From NCBI GenBank assembly GCA_028554645.1, contig JAQOOI010000007.1, positions 1 to 64,000 of the forward strand: a DNA stretch of 64,000 nucleotides, in the 5' to 3' direction. The notes beneath the pieces are model-generated. The model saw only the letters and a program-made list of their open reading frames with translations, ran no database searches and was not told where the DNA came from. The position numbers were made by a program, and so were the translations under genes. This DNA comes from Omphalotus guepiniiformis (Eukaryota > Basidiomycota > Agaricomycetes > Agaricales > Omphalotaceae). Below are positions 52,956 to 63,900 of this stretch, piece after piece. How positions within the stretch are numbered: the first letter of the stretch is position 1; the number at the start of each line of letters is the position of its first letter.

Positions 52956-53849
52956 ATGTCTGAAATCGAAACTTCGCGAGGAAAATCACTCCTCAACAAA
53001 CCCGATAACTTCACCGGCGTCAAATCAGAATTCAAGAATTGGCGTCGAAGACTCTTCACATATATCCGTGATAAGAAAAACGGTATCACGACCGACGATG
53101 AAAGGATTGATGTTGCGATCTCTTTCATGAATGGGAAGCTTGTAGACGGATGGGTCAATAATTACTATAATACCCATTTTGACCAAGACAACGAGAAGTG
53201 GCAGAAGGACTGGGCGCATTTCAAGCAAGCCTTGAACAAGGCGTTCCTAGATTCCGGTCTGCAGAGAACAGCGCAGGAGAAGGTGGAGTTGTTGAAGCAG
53301 GGAGCAGGGACGGCGGAGGAGTATTTCCAGGAGTTGGAGATACTGTTGACGGAGGCGGACTACAAGAAGGATGACCCGTACGTGGTGCGACTCATCGAGA
53401 AGGGCATTAATGAGAAAACAATTGATGCCATTTACACGAGGGACGAGTTGCCCAAAGTGTACGACGAATGGAAGGACGTAGTGATCAAGATTGATCAACT
53501 ATGGAGAAGGCGTCAGGAATGGCGCAAGAATCAGAATCAGAACCGACCGGTGTTTACGCCAAGAAGAGAAAGTCCGCAAAATGCGGCAGGAAGTGGTGAT
53601 CGGAGAGACGCCACAGGAACGACCTTTGGGGGTACAGGTAAACCCATGGACATTGACGCAGCCCGAAGGAATGGGCAGTGTTTCAATTGTGGACAGAAGG
53701 GGCATATCTCACGAGATTGTCCAGCAAAGCGGGTTCAGAGAGTTAGACAGCTGAACGTGCAGGAGGAAGAGAAGAAAGAAGAACAGCCACCGAGCTGGTT
53801 CTTGAACTGGTTGAAATCGGATACGGGTTTTGTCAGAGCTCAGAAGTGA
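52956..53849 (+). CDS. gag: B2 Gag
   Basis: 297 aa from ATG 52956 to TGA 53847-53849. A Ty3-type capsid region (GVKSEFKNWRRRLFTYI; WVNNYYNTHF; QELEILLTEADY) is followed by a CX2CX4HX4C knuckle (CFNCGQKGHISRDC) near residues 247-260 and a Glu/Lys-rich tail. Coiled, charged spacer sequence sits in between. The pol frame overlaps the last 103 nt in -1. Confidence 0.93.
   Translation: MSEIETSRGKSLLNKPDNFTGVKSEFKNWRRRLFTYIRDKKNGITTDDERIDVAISFMNGKLVDGWVNNYYNTHFDQDNEKWQKDWAHFKQALNKAFLDSGLQRTAQEKVELLKQGAGTAEEYFQELEILLTEADYKKDDPYVVRLIEKGINEKTIDAIYTRDELPKVYDEWKDVVIKIDQLWRRRQEWRKNQNQNRPVFTPRRESPQNAAGSGDRRDATGTTFGGTGKPMDIDAARRNGQCFNCGQKGHISRDCPAKRVQRVRQLNVQEEEKKEEQPPSWFLNWLKSDTGFVRAQK
53825..53831 (+). 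promoter_or_regulatory. Candidate -1 frameshift site in B2
   Basis: G GGT TTT in the gag frame, 15 nt before the gag stop, fits the XXXYYYZ rule. It sits in the window (53747-53849) where both frames are open. Pol has no nearby ATG at its start, which favours frameshifting over reinitiation. Confidence 0.6.
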
Positions 53850-56800
53850 ATACAGGTCCTTCTGAGTTAGAATCGGAACAGTCTAGTGTAGATCACAAGG
53901 ACAGCAATTTTCACTTTGTATTTAATCATCCTGAGAATAAATTTGCGTCAGTATCTACAAAGTCCGATTCAAAGCCTGTGAGAGAACGTTATCCGCCGAA
54001 TTCACCAGAATGGATAGCACAGAGAGTAAGGGAGGATGAGTCAGAACGAGCGGTGGGAATTTTGAGAGCATGGATGCCAACCTGTCGGGCCAGGGAAGCA
54101 TCGGAAGAAACGGTTGCCCAGATCCGGTCATTGGACATTAGCGAAGCCGTCACAGCCGTAAAGTCACTCAAGAAAAACTTGCGGTTCGTAAAAGGTACTA
54201 AAGGCAGAGATCTCAAGCTGTCTGTTACAATCGATGACATCGAAAGTGGCAAGCAGATAGAAACATCGGCATTACTTGACAGTGGAGCAACGGGTTCTTG
54301 CGTCAATAAAGAATTCGTAGAGCGACATGGCTTAACTGTTAAGAGATTACCAGTAAAGATGCCGGTATACAATGCTGATGGTACCTTAAACGAGGACGGT
54401 TCAATTGAAGGATTCATAGAAGTCAGATTAGTAATGGGAGATCATGCGGAACGCATTGAACTTGCTGTTACAAATTTAGGCAAAACGGACATATTCCTGG
54501 GGCTCGATTGGTTAAGACGTCATAACCCCAATATAGATTGGAATGACTCAACCTTAAAGTTTGATCGATGTCCTAAGAAGTGTGGTTACATACCGTATTA
54601 CCTAAAACCTGAATCCGATGCTGAAGTTCGGGAACTAGAGGAAGGGGATCGGTTGTTTTACCTGAATTGGGATGGATATCTTCGGAGTATGGACTTTGGA
54701 AAAGGCAAAAAGACTGAGTCAAAAGCAGACAAGTACGTCAATGAGTACAAGGATGTTTTTGATGAAGCCGATTTCCAAAATTTACCTGAACGAAGACCCT
54801 GGGACCATGCAATTGAACTAAAACCAGACTTTACGCCAGTAGATTGCAAGGTCTATCCATTAAATCCTTCGGAACAGAAAGTTTTAGATGAGTTCATCAA
54901 GGAAAATCTGAAATCTGGACGAATTAGACCATCAAAGTCACCGATGGCCTCACCATTCTTCTTTGTGGCAAAGAAAGATGGGAAACTTCGACCTGTTCAG
55001 GATTATCGGAAGTTGAATGAAGCAACGATAAAGAACAAATACCCGTTGCCGCTCATTCAAGAACTCATTGATAAGCTGAAGGATTCGAAAGTATTTTCGA
55101 AAATGGATGTTCGATGGGGATACAATAATATCCGGATCAAAGAGGGTGATGAGTGGAAGGCGGCATTTAGGACTAATCGGGGGCTCTTTGAACCAACGGT
55201 TATGTTCTTTGGTCTTACAAATTCTCCGGCGACCTTCCAAGCATTCATGAATCATATCTTAAGGGATTTGATCAACGAAGGTCACGTCATGGTGTACTTA
55301 GACGATATCTTGGTTTTCACAAATACAATCGAAGAGCACGAGTCAATTGTAAAACAGGTGTTAGATATATTACGACAACACAAGTTGTATCTTAGACCTG
55401 AAAAGTGCGAATTCGAGACCAGTAATGTTGAGTACCTTGGAGTGTTTGTAGGAAATGGACAAGTGCGGATGGACCCAAAGAAAGTCAAAGCGGTAAAAGA
55501 ATGGAAAATACCAGGAAACAAGAAGGAAGTACAGTCCTTCTTGGGTTTCTGCAACTTCTACCGACGATTTATCCGAGGATTTAGTCAAGTGGCAAAACCA
55601 TTGTCATCACTGACCGGGAATTCAAAGTGGGAATGGACAGAACAACAACAGCAGGCATTCGAAGAACTCAAAAGTAGAATTGCCGAAGAAGTTGTTCTAA
55701 CCATACCCCGTGATCATGGACAATTCAGAGTCGAGGCAGATTCATCAGATTATGCGAACGGAGCTGTCTTATCGCAAAAGATAGACGGAAAATGGTGGCC
55801 TATTGCGTTCAGATCTAGATCTCTAAATGAAACGGAACGTAATTATGAGATCTATGATAAGGAAATGATGGCCATTATGGATTCCTTAGCAGATTGGAGA
55901 CAATATCTGATGGGTGCGGAAGAGTCATTTGAGATCTATACAGATCATCAAAATCTTCAGTATTTCAAAAAGCCTCAGAAATTGAATCGTCGACAAGCCC
56001 GATGGATCACTGAATTATCCGAATACGACTTTACATTGATTCATAAACCCGGAAAGTCAATGGGAAAGCCAGATGCATTGTCCAGGATGGCCAATCATGA
56101 GACGGGGGAGAAAGACAATGAGGATGTGGTACTTTTAAAGCCGGAACTTTTTTCGATCAACAGACTAGAGATGCCCGAGGACGAGATCTTAGATCTTATC
56201 AAGAAAAAGTCAAAAGTGCGGGATAATCTAGTGAATAAGGCTTTAGAAGGAAAAGAGAAGGATTGGGTTGAGTCAGAGGAAGGAATTGTGACGTGGCAGG
56301 ATAGGATCTATGTGCCTATTGATAATAGGTTACGGGGAAAGATCATTGGACTACATCATGATACTGTTCTGACGGGACATCCAGGGCAGTTCAAAACCAT
56401 GGAATTGGTGACGAGAAACTATTGGTGGCCAGGGATCACTCAGGATGTACGGAAATACGTTAAGGGGTGTGAAAAGTGCCAGGCCACTAAAATTCATCGA
56501 ACCAAACCAACGGGAACACTAGTCACAAATAATGTTCCACAAGGTCCCTGGGAAGTCATAGGAACAGATCTGATTGGAGAACTACCGGAAGCTGGAGGTT
56601 TTAATGCCATAAGTGTGACTGTGGATCATTTCACAAAACGAACACGTCTGGTACCCACACACATGTCGTTAACATCTGAGGGAATGGCCAGAATCTATAG
56701 GGACAAAATCTTTCCTATACACGGATTACCGAGAAAGATTATTCATGATCGGGGACCTCAATATCATTCCCGATTCATGAAGGAACTATACCGGTTATTA

Positions 56801-57772
56801 GGCATTCAAGGAAGCTTCACAACGGCATATCACCCACAGACGAATGGACAGACGGAACGGATGAACCAAGAGATTGAACATTATCTCCGGTTATTCATCA
56901 ATCAACATCAGAACGACTGGCATGAATGGTTACCAACAGCAGAGTTCGTGTTGAATGATAGGATACACTCAGCCACGGGTGTCACTCCGTTCTATGCGGA
57001 TATGGGACGACATCCGTATAAGGGAACAGCTCCAAGAACTCCGTCGGCAAATCCCACAGCACAGGAATTTGCCGATAAGATGATCAAGATCAGGGACGAA
57101 GTAGGGGCAGCGCTTAAAAAGGCAAAGGAAGACATGACTCGGTATTACGACAAGAAGAGGAAACCATCAGTCGAATATAAGCCTAATGACAAAGTATGGC
57201 TTGAAGCGACAAACCTGACTTCTGATCGACCAATGAAGAAGTTGGATGATAAACGATTTGGTCCTTTTGAAGTTGTTAAGAAAGTTGGAGCGACGTCGTA
57301 TCAACTAAAGATACCGAAGACTTGGAAGAGGATACATCCAGTCTTTAACGAAGTTCTACTGTCACCCTATCATCCACCTGAATTCCCCGAGCAGCCTAAG
57401 AATGATAATCCGCCACCAGTGATAGAAGGAGAAGAACCGGAGTTCGAAGTGGAAGAGATAGTAGATTCAGGGAAATATAGGGGAGGGAGATTTGGATACA
57501 AAGTCCAATGGAAGGGATACTCGCGGCACGAACAAACATGGGAACCATTAGCAAACCTTGCAAACGCAAAAGAAGCAATCGAAGAGTTCCATAAAAAATT
57601 CCCCACTAAACCACGACCATCTCAGTTAAGAAAGATTGAGGTCCCAATTTCCTTATTCCCGACATCATTGTTACGACCTATCCCTGAAGCATGTACAGAA
57701 GTAGTAGAAACGAAGAAGATGCCGACAGAAGCATTAGCAGTGAAGTTAGGACGATGGGGACATCGTCCCTAA
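53846..57772 (+). CDS. pol: B2 Pol: protease, RT, RNase H, integrase, chromodomain
   Basis: About 1308 codons counted from 53846; the frame opens at 53747. Protease has ALLDSGATGS with Asp145. RT has KMDVRWGYNNIRI and YLDD at 484-487. RNase H is recognised by VEADSSDYANGAVL and YTDHQNLQYF. Integrase has an HHCC region (HHDTVLTGHPGQF ... CEKCQ) and a DDE core (GTDLIGE; IHDRGPQYHS; TNGQTERMN, 35 residues between the last two). A GPF module (RFGPFEVVKKVG) and a chromodomain (FEVEEIVDSGKY ... WKGYSRHEQTWEPL) follow near the C-terminus. The chromodomain is expected to steer integration to methylated H3K9 heterochromatin, which fits B elements inserting into one another. No stops or frameshifts. 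Confidence 0.95.
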   Translation: MNTGPSELESEQSSVDHKDSNFHFVFNHPENKFASVSTKSDSKPVRERYPPNSPEWIAQRVREDESERAVGILRAWMPTCRAREASEETVAQIRSLDISEAVTAVKSLKKNLRFVKGTKGRDLKLSVTIDDIESGKQIETSALLDSGATGSCVNKEFVERHGLTVKRLPVKMPVYNADGTLNEDGSIEGFIEVRLVMGDHAERIELAVTNLGKTDIFLGLDWLRRHNPNIDWNDSTLKFDRCPKKCGYIPYYLKPESDAEVRELEEGDRLFYLNWDGYLRSMDFGKGKKTESKADKYVNEYKDVFDEADFQNLPERRPWDHAIELKPDFTPVDCKVYPLNPSEQKVLDEFIKENLKSGRIRPSKSPMASPFFFVAKKDGKLRPVQDYRKLNEATIKNKYPLPLIQELIDKLKDSKVFSKMDVRWGYNNIRIKEGDEWKAAFRTNRGLFEPTVMFFGLTNSPATFQAFMNHILRDLINEGHVMVYLDDILVFTNTIEEHESIVKQVLDILRQHKLYLRPEKCEFETSNVEYLGVFVGNGQVRMDPKKVKAVKEWKIPGNKKEVQSFLGFCNFYRRFIRGFSQVAKPLSSLTGNSKWEWTEQQQQAFEELKSRIAEEVVLTIPRDHGQFRVEADSSDYANGAVLSQKIDGKWWPIAFRSRSLNETERNYEIYDKEMMAIMDSLADWRQYLMGAEESFEIYTDHQNLQYFKKPQKLNRRQARWITELSEYDFTLIHKPGKSMGKPDALSRMANHETGEKDNEDVVLLKPELFSINRLEMPEDEILDLIKKKSKVRDNLVNKALEGKEKDWVESEEGIVTWQDRIYVPIDNRLRGKIIGLHHDTVLTGHPGQFKTMELVTRNYWWPGITQDVRKYVKGCEKCQATKIHRTKPTGTLVTNNVPQGPWEVIGTDLIGELPEAGGFNAISVTVDHFTKRTRLVPTHMSLTSEGMARIYRDKIFPIHGLPRKIIHDRGPQYHSRFMKELYRLLGIQGSFTTAYHPQTNGQTERMNQEIEHYLRLFINQHQNDWHEWLPTAEFVLNDRIHSATGVTPFYADMGRHPYKGTAPRTPSANPTAQEFADKMIKIRDEVGAALKKAKEDMTRYYDKKRKPSVEYKPNDKVWLEATNLTSDRPMKKLDDKRFGPFEVVKKVGATSYQLKIPKTWKRIHPVFNEVLLSPYHPPEFPEQPKNDNPPPVIEGEEPEFEVEEIVDSGKYRGGRFGYKVQWKGYSRHEQTWEPLANLANAKEAIEEFHKKFPTKPRPSQLRKIEVPISLFPTSLLRPIPEACTEVVETKKMPTEALAVKLGRWGHRP

Positions 57773-57783
57773 GGAGGGGGTCA
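57771..57783 (+). other. B2 polypurine tract
   Basis: AAGGAGGGGG followed by TCA, overlapping the pol stop and abutting the 3' LTR. Confidence 0.85.
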
Positions 57784-58235
57784 TGTTACGAACATTTTCT
57801 TTTTTCATCTTATCTCATTGTTTGTACATATAGACACTTTTATTATCAGTAGATAGCATCTTAAGTTATAGATCTAGGGTTATATTAAATACACACGTAG
57901 GTAGCATGATGATCGAGATCAAGCATGTAGACCTCAAGGCGATCACGATCATTAATGAAACACTTGAGGCGATCGAACTCATGGTAGACACACGGTGGAT
58001 TAGTCAAGGGTTATAGCCCAGGGTTTAGGGTTTTATTTACGTATATAACAAGTCCGCTTAGGTAGATATTTCTTTAGCTTCGATCTTGTCAATAACTCCT
58101 CGAGTTTAGACTTGTACTTAGCATACTTCCTTGTATCGTCTCTTTTCTCAATTCCAATTTCTGCTTTTCTCTTACTCGTGTGAAACTAAGATCATTGTGT
58201 TTGGTTATTTGAGTTTATAACTCGAGTCGCTGACA
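57784..58235 (+). repeat. B2 3' LTR (452 bp)
   Basis: Identical by eye to 51967-52418, implying very recent insertion. The GAAAT duplication follows. Confidence 0.95.
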
Positions 58236-58807
58236 GAAATAGGTATTTCGAGTTTACGAAGTCGAGGTTTATTGGGAAATTTTTTGTGGAAATCCTCGAT
58301 CGCTTCCTTCGCATTTGTTAGATTCGCTAACGGCTCCCATGTCTGCTCGTGTCGCGAATATCCTTTCCAGTGTACTTTGTATCCAAATTTCCCTCCCCTG
58401 TATTTCTCTGAATCTACAATCTCTTCTACTTCAAACTCCGGCTCTTTTCCTTCTATCACAGGCGGGGGTCGATCGTTCTTGGGTTGTTCTGGAAATTGCG
58501 GCTCGTGATATGGAGTAAGCAGTACTTCGTTAAACACAGGATGGATCCGTTTCCAGGTCTTTGGTATCTTAAGACGATAGGATGTGGCACCTACTTTTTC
58601 TACGACTTCGAATGGACCAAATCTTTTATCATCCAGTTTTTTCATTGGACGATCAGATGTTAGATTTGTTGCTTCAAGCCAGACTTTGTCTTTCGGCTTG
58701 TATTCTATTGACGCTGTCCGCTTCTTGTCGTAATGTCGTGCCATGTCCGCTTTTGCCTTCGTCAATGCCGATCCTACTTCTTCTCTGATCTTCTTCATTG
58801 ATTCCGC
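58236..58807 (-). pseudogene. B' pol C-terminal part (continued), chromodomain
   Basis: Minus strand, continuing from 51966 after the B2 insertion. It encodes KIREEVGSALTKAKADMARHYDK, the GPF module and a chromodomain (FEVEEIVDSEKYRGG). About 80% similar to B2 by eye, so B' belongs to a different subfamily. A3 cuts it on the right. The open frame runs a few codons into the A LTR by chance. Confidence 0.85.
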
Positions 58808-60646
58808 TGTAGTGTCTATGAAATGAACGAGAGAGATACTCAAATGAGCACAATCCAACTCAAATCAAAATGATGTAGGGTGAGGTGTGACTGGCGTTGT
58901 CAGAGATTCCGCACAGTTAGAACAATTGAACTTCGAATCTGCAGGGTTACAGATGTCTTTATCTCAATCTGGGTGAAAATGGCAGAGGGTATCTCAAAAC
59001 ACAAGATTCAGACAGAAGGTAAGGGTGGTTTTCAGGGTTCAGGAGGGATTCAGGACAATCAATCTCGATGTTAAACTTGATCCAATGGTCAGACAATGCA
59101 GGGAACAGTTTCAGATGCAGCACAGACAGTTTCAGCAGGCAGATTCAGCACAGACAGAACAGCAGTTTCAGCAAAGATTCAGTATCTCTTTCAATTTATC
59201 TGCCACAAGGGACTTTACAGAAGTTTTCACAACTGGATATTTCTCGAACTGAACTCTAAAGAGCCAGGCTATATTTCGTCTAAGAAGGTTTTCCTGCTTT
59301 GGCTTGTAGCTTTGGGCAGTACTTGCTTAAGAAAATCTAAATAGATACTCTGTAAGCTATATATACTAAATCATAAAATCAAACATATATCTCAAAATTA
59401 AAAGAGTAATCTGAACAGTAAATGAGTCAAAAGTAAGTAAGTATCAATTGAGCAGAGATTGGATTCTTTTTAGGTAGTTTTCTAGGTAATTTTCCAGTTA
59501 GATAGTCAAAATGAAGGAACTTTGGGTATAGATTGGTATAAAAACAGAAATATATCGCTTTGTCCGCGTTCTAGGTGTGTTAGGGCGTACCCAGGGTATC
59601 TAAATAAAGGTCCAGATCCTGTAAATAGCAACCAGTATCCTGACAGGTGACATTCTCCTTAGTGCATTGCAAATCTGGTCCCCTATAAGTTTCTCCAAAA
59701 TTGGCACATTCTCCTCTACTTAGGGCAGCATTAGGAGTTGTGTAGAAGCTCTAGAGCTTATCTAGACCATGCTTCATCGTTTCTATCAGCCACAGTAAGG
59801 TACAGTAGCTGTGCATTTCAAGTTTTACCCCTATACATCTCTTTTTGGTCAGATTTGTACTCAGGTTATATTTCTTGTTTAGGATAGCCCTCAGCTTCTC
59901 CTAGGACAGTATTCTATCCCATAGTCTCGTCTAAGACCTTCAATTAGAGTGCCTTTGTCTTTCATCAAGTTCAGAGGGTTACTGAATTTCAGAGAGATAC
60001 TCAGATCCAGAGAGATACTCATTTTCAGTATCTAACTCCTTCCAGCATGAGTATTGAGTATCTAACTCATTTGTGCAGATGTAACTTTTGAATCTACTTC
60101 CATTATTACACAGATTGGCATTTCATCTTAGTGACATTATGTTCACATAGTACTCAATGTACAATATTTCTCTGGTAATACAATCTTCAAGATTGCCCAT
60201 ATTCTCAGCATTCAATCTTATAGTGCCAACTTAGTTAGCAAGACCAGCTGGAACTTTTGATCAGTCCAAAGGACTTAGATAGTTGTTCAATTGAAGTAAA
60301 AATCCATCAACCCCTTGGATTACAGTCAACAACACTTGGTAGAGTCTCTAGTTATTAGAGGGTGGGTCTGACCAACTCAATCTGGTATGGAACATTGGAA
60401 TTCCAACACAGCTGGAGAGGCATAACTAGTATCTCTTTGTATAACCCATTGGTCACAGTTGCTTAGTACCAGATTTAGTACTGTAGCAAACACTACACTT
60501 AGGCATTGTGAGTACAAGTATGTTTCATGTCTTAACTAGCAGTCTGGGGTGACTCTAGTCCTTTATGTTCAGTTTCTAATGCTTGAACATCCCATATTTA
60601 CTTCAATCTGATAGATTTCAGCACTGAAAGGCTTTTTGACGCAACA
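58808..60646 (-). repeat. A3 3' LTR (1839 bp)
   Basis: Reverse complement of the A LTR with more small indels than the other copies (for example in the segment near 59070 and 58922), so this is the most diverged A LTR here. Confidence 0.93.
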
Positions 60647-60950
60647 TCTCCCCCAAAGTAAAATAAGATCGTCCCCGATCGTACCAGATTGGCCAAAATC
60701 GAGTTAGATACAATTATTACTAGCAGATTTGTCATAGAAGCGCATTTCGTACTGTTCAATATCACAATATCACGTCTCACGGACTGCCTTTAGGCAAAAC
60801 TTTTCTCGATTGATCGCCAGTCAATACATTTACATCGGCATGTGACGGCAATGTCAGACTTCGGCGAAACCCGCAATCTACTTCTGTCGAAGTTTCGACT
60901 TAAACAGACAGTGATTCTCGTTTTCTCTTCACATCTCACTTCGTTCCCCG

Positions 60951-63900
60951 ATGGATAACTTTTCAAGGCAATTGGCTTCCTCTATTACTCTCAGTAGGGA
61001 GCCTTCCGAGGTACCGGTAAGTCCTTTTTAATTCCTTTCTCTCACGCGCTGTATTTCACAGTGTGTCACATATATATTTGAGAACCGTTCTCAATTGACG
61101 GCCTCTTTCTTTCCTTTTCTCCCTCACAGCTCTCAGACATGAACGAAGAAGACTATAAATCGCTCTCCGCCATCGTTTCAAGGCTAGGCGACCTGGACCG
61201 TCGACTACGAGACCAATCGTTCAAGAATTTCGGCAAGGGTCTCAGGTTGAAAACCATTACCTCCGCCTTTGATGACTTGAATCTTGCCTTGGTAGGCACC
61301 AATTTCTTTTCATCTTTGTTATAGCTAACCTCATCTTTACAGACTCGCGTTGCTTTGACTTTCAATCGCTGCCAGCGAGCACATACACATCTCCCCGACT
61401 ATTTTACCGGCTCTTTTCTTTCTGTATGCAATCTCGCGCTATGGCTACATCAGGCAAAACCGACTTCTTTTATCGTGCCGCCCTGGGGGCTAAATCGCTC
61501 CAAGCTCGATTCTTTCTGCCTTAAGTATACAGTAAGTATCTTTCAGCTTCGTCTCATTTCCTATGCTAACGCTTTACAGCTTCGCAACTTGTGGGAACCA
61601 CTACCTCCATTTCCCAAGCTTAAGCAAACTCCACAGCTCGAGGAAGACAACGACGACGACGAGATATTACTTCCGCCCCTCGCTACTCTTTCTGTGTCTG
61701 CGAAGGTCGCTCGCGCTGGCTCGTCAAAGACGCCGGTGTAGTGACTATGAAATGAACGAGAGAGATACTCAAATGAGCACAATCCAACTCAAATCAAAAT
61801 GATGTAGGGTGAGGTGTGACTGGCGTTGTCAGAGATTCCGCACAGTTAGACGCAACAATTGAACTTTGAATCTGCAGGGTTACAGATGTCTTTATCTCAA
61901 TCTGGGTGAAAAATGGCAGAGGGTATCTCAAAACACAAGATTCAGACAGAAGGTAAGGGCGGTTTTCAGGGTTCAGGAGGGATTCAGGACAATCAATCTC
62001 GATGTTTAAACTCGATCCAATGGTCAGACAATGCAGGGAACAGTTTCAGATGCAGCACAGACAGTTTCAGCAGGCAGATTCAGCACAGACAGAACAGCAG
62101 TTTCAGCAAAGATTCAGTATCTCTTTCAATTTATCTGCCACAAGGGACTTTACAGAAGTTTTCACAACTGGATATTTCTCGAACTGAACTCTAAAGAGCC
62201 AGGCTATATTTCGTCTAAGAAGGTTTTCCTGCTTTGGCTTGTAGCTTTGGGCAGTACTTGCTTAAGAAAATCTAAATAGATACTCTGTAAGCTATATATA
62301 CTAAATCATAAAATCAAACATATATCTCGAAATTAAAAGAGTAATCTGAACAGTAAATGAGTCAAAAGTAAGTAAGTATCAATTGAGCAGAGATTGGATT
62401 CTTTTTAGGTAGTTTTCTAGGTAATTTTCCAGTTAGATAGTCAAAATGTAGGAACTTTGGGTATAGATTGGTATAAAAACAGAAATATATCGCTTTGTCC
62501 GCGTTCTAGGTGTGTTAGGACGTACCCAGGGTACCTAAATAAAGGTCCAGAACCTGTAAATAGCAACCAGTATCCTGACAGGTGACATTCTCCTCAGTGC
62601 ATTGCAAATCTGGTCCCCTATAAGTTTCTCCAAAATTGGCACATTCTCCTCTACTTAGGGCAGCATTAGGAGTTGTGTAGAAGCTCTAGAGCTTATCTAG
62701 ACCAGGCTTCATCGTTTCTATCAGCCACAGTAAGGTACAGTAACTGTTTATTTCAAGTTTTACCCCTATACATCTCTTTTTGGTCAGATTTGTACTCAGG
62801 TTATATTTCTTGTTTAGGATAGCTCTCAGCTTCTCCTAGGACAGTATTCTATCCCATAGTTTCGTCTAAGACCTCCAATTAGAGTGCCTTTGTCTTTCAT
62901 CAAGTTCAGAGGGTTACTGAATTTCAGAGAGATACTCAGATCCAGAGAGATACTCATTTTCAGTATCTAACTCCTTCCAGCATGAGTATTGAGTATCTAA
63001 CTCATTTGTGCAGATGTAACTTTGAATCTACTTCTCCATTATTACACAGATTGGCAGTTTCTCTTAGTGACATTATGTTCACATAGTACTCAATGTACAA
63101 ATATTTCTCTGGTAATACAATCTTCAAGATTGCCCATATTCTCAGCATTCAATCTTATAGTGCCAACTTAGTTAGCAAGACCAGCTGGAACTTTTGATCA
63201 GTCCAAAGGACTTAGATAGTTGTTCAATTGAAGTGAAAATCCATCAACCCCTTGGATTACAGTCAACAACACTTGGTAGAGTCTCTAGTTATTAGAGGGT
63301 GGGTCTGACCAACTCAATCTGGTATGGAACATTGGAATTCCAACACATCTGGAGAGGCATAACTAGTATCTCTTTGCATAACCCATTGGTCACAGTTGCT
63401 TAGTACCAGATTCAGTACTGTAGCAAACACTACACTTAGGTATTGTGAGTACAAGTATGTTTCATGTCTTAACTAGCAGTCTGGGGTGACTCTAGTCCTT
63501 TATGTTCAGTTTCCAATGCTTGAACATTCCATATTTACTTCAATCTGATAGATTTCAGTACTGAAAGGCTTTTTGACGCAACACCGGCTCCTATTTCAAA
63601 ACCAAAGCCAAAGCCCAAGGCCAAGACTAGTTTGACACCCTTACCGGGTCGTTCGGTATGTCTTTTCTTTTTGTTTGAAGAGGTCATTCTTATTTTATCA
63701 TTTTTAGATGAAACGCAAGATCTCCGACGTTGAAGCCACGGCCGAATCTACTGAGCTGACCGACGACGACGACGATGATGACGCTGGCTTCGAGTCCGAG
63801 AACTCTGAGCCTCCGGTCAAGAAGTCTCGCATTTCTGAGGGTAAGAAGCCTGCAGCTGCAGCTTCCAAGGTTCGTTTTTCTTTGTAGATTTTATTTATTC

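Larger units (their letters stand above)
51967..58235 (+). mobile_element. Element B2: complete chromodomain Ty3/gypsy retrotransposon, young
   Basis: 6269 bp. The two 452-bp LTRs look identical base for base. The 5-bp duplication GAAAT is at 51962-51966 and 58236-58240 inside B'. gag and pol are fully open. Chromodomain, GPY/F and HHCC-DDE integrase make it a chromovirus. The primer-site arrangement points to the Tf1/sushi self-priming group. It may be competent for transposition. Confidence 0.95.
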
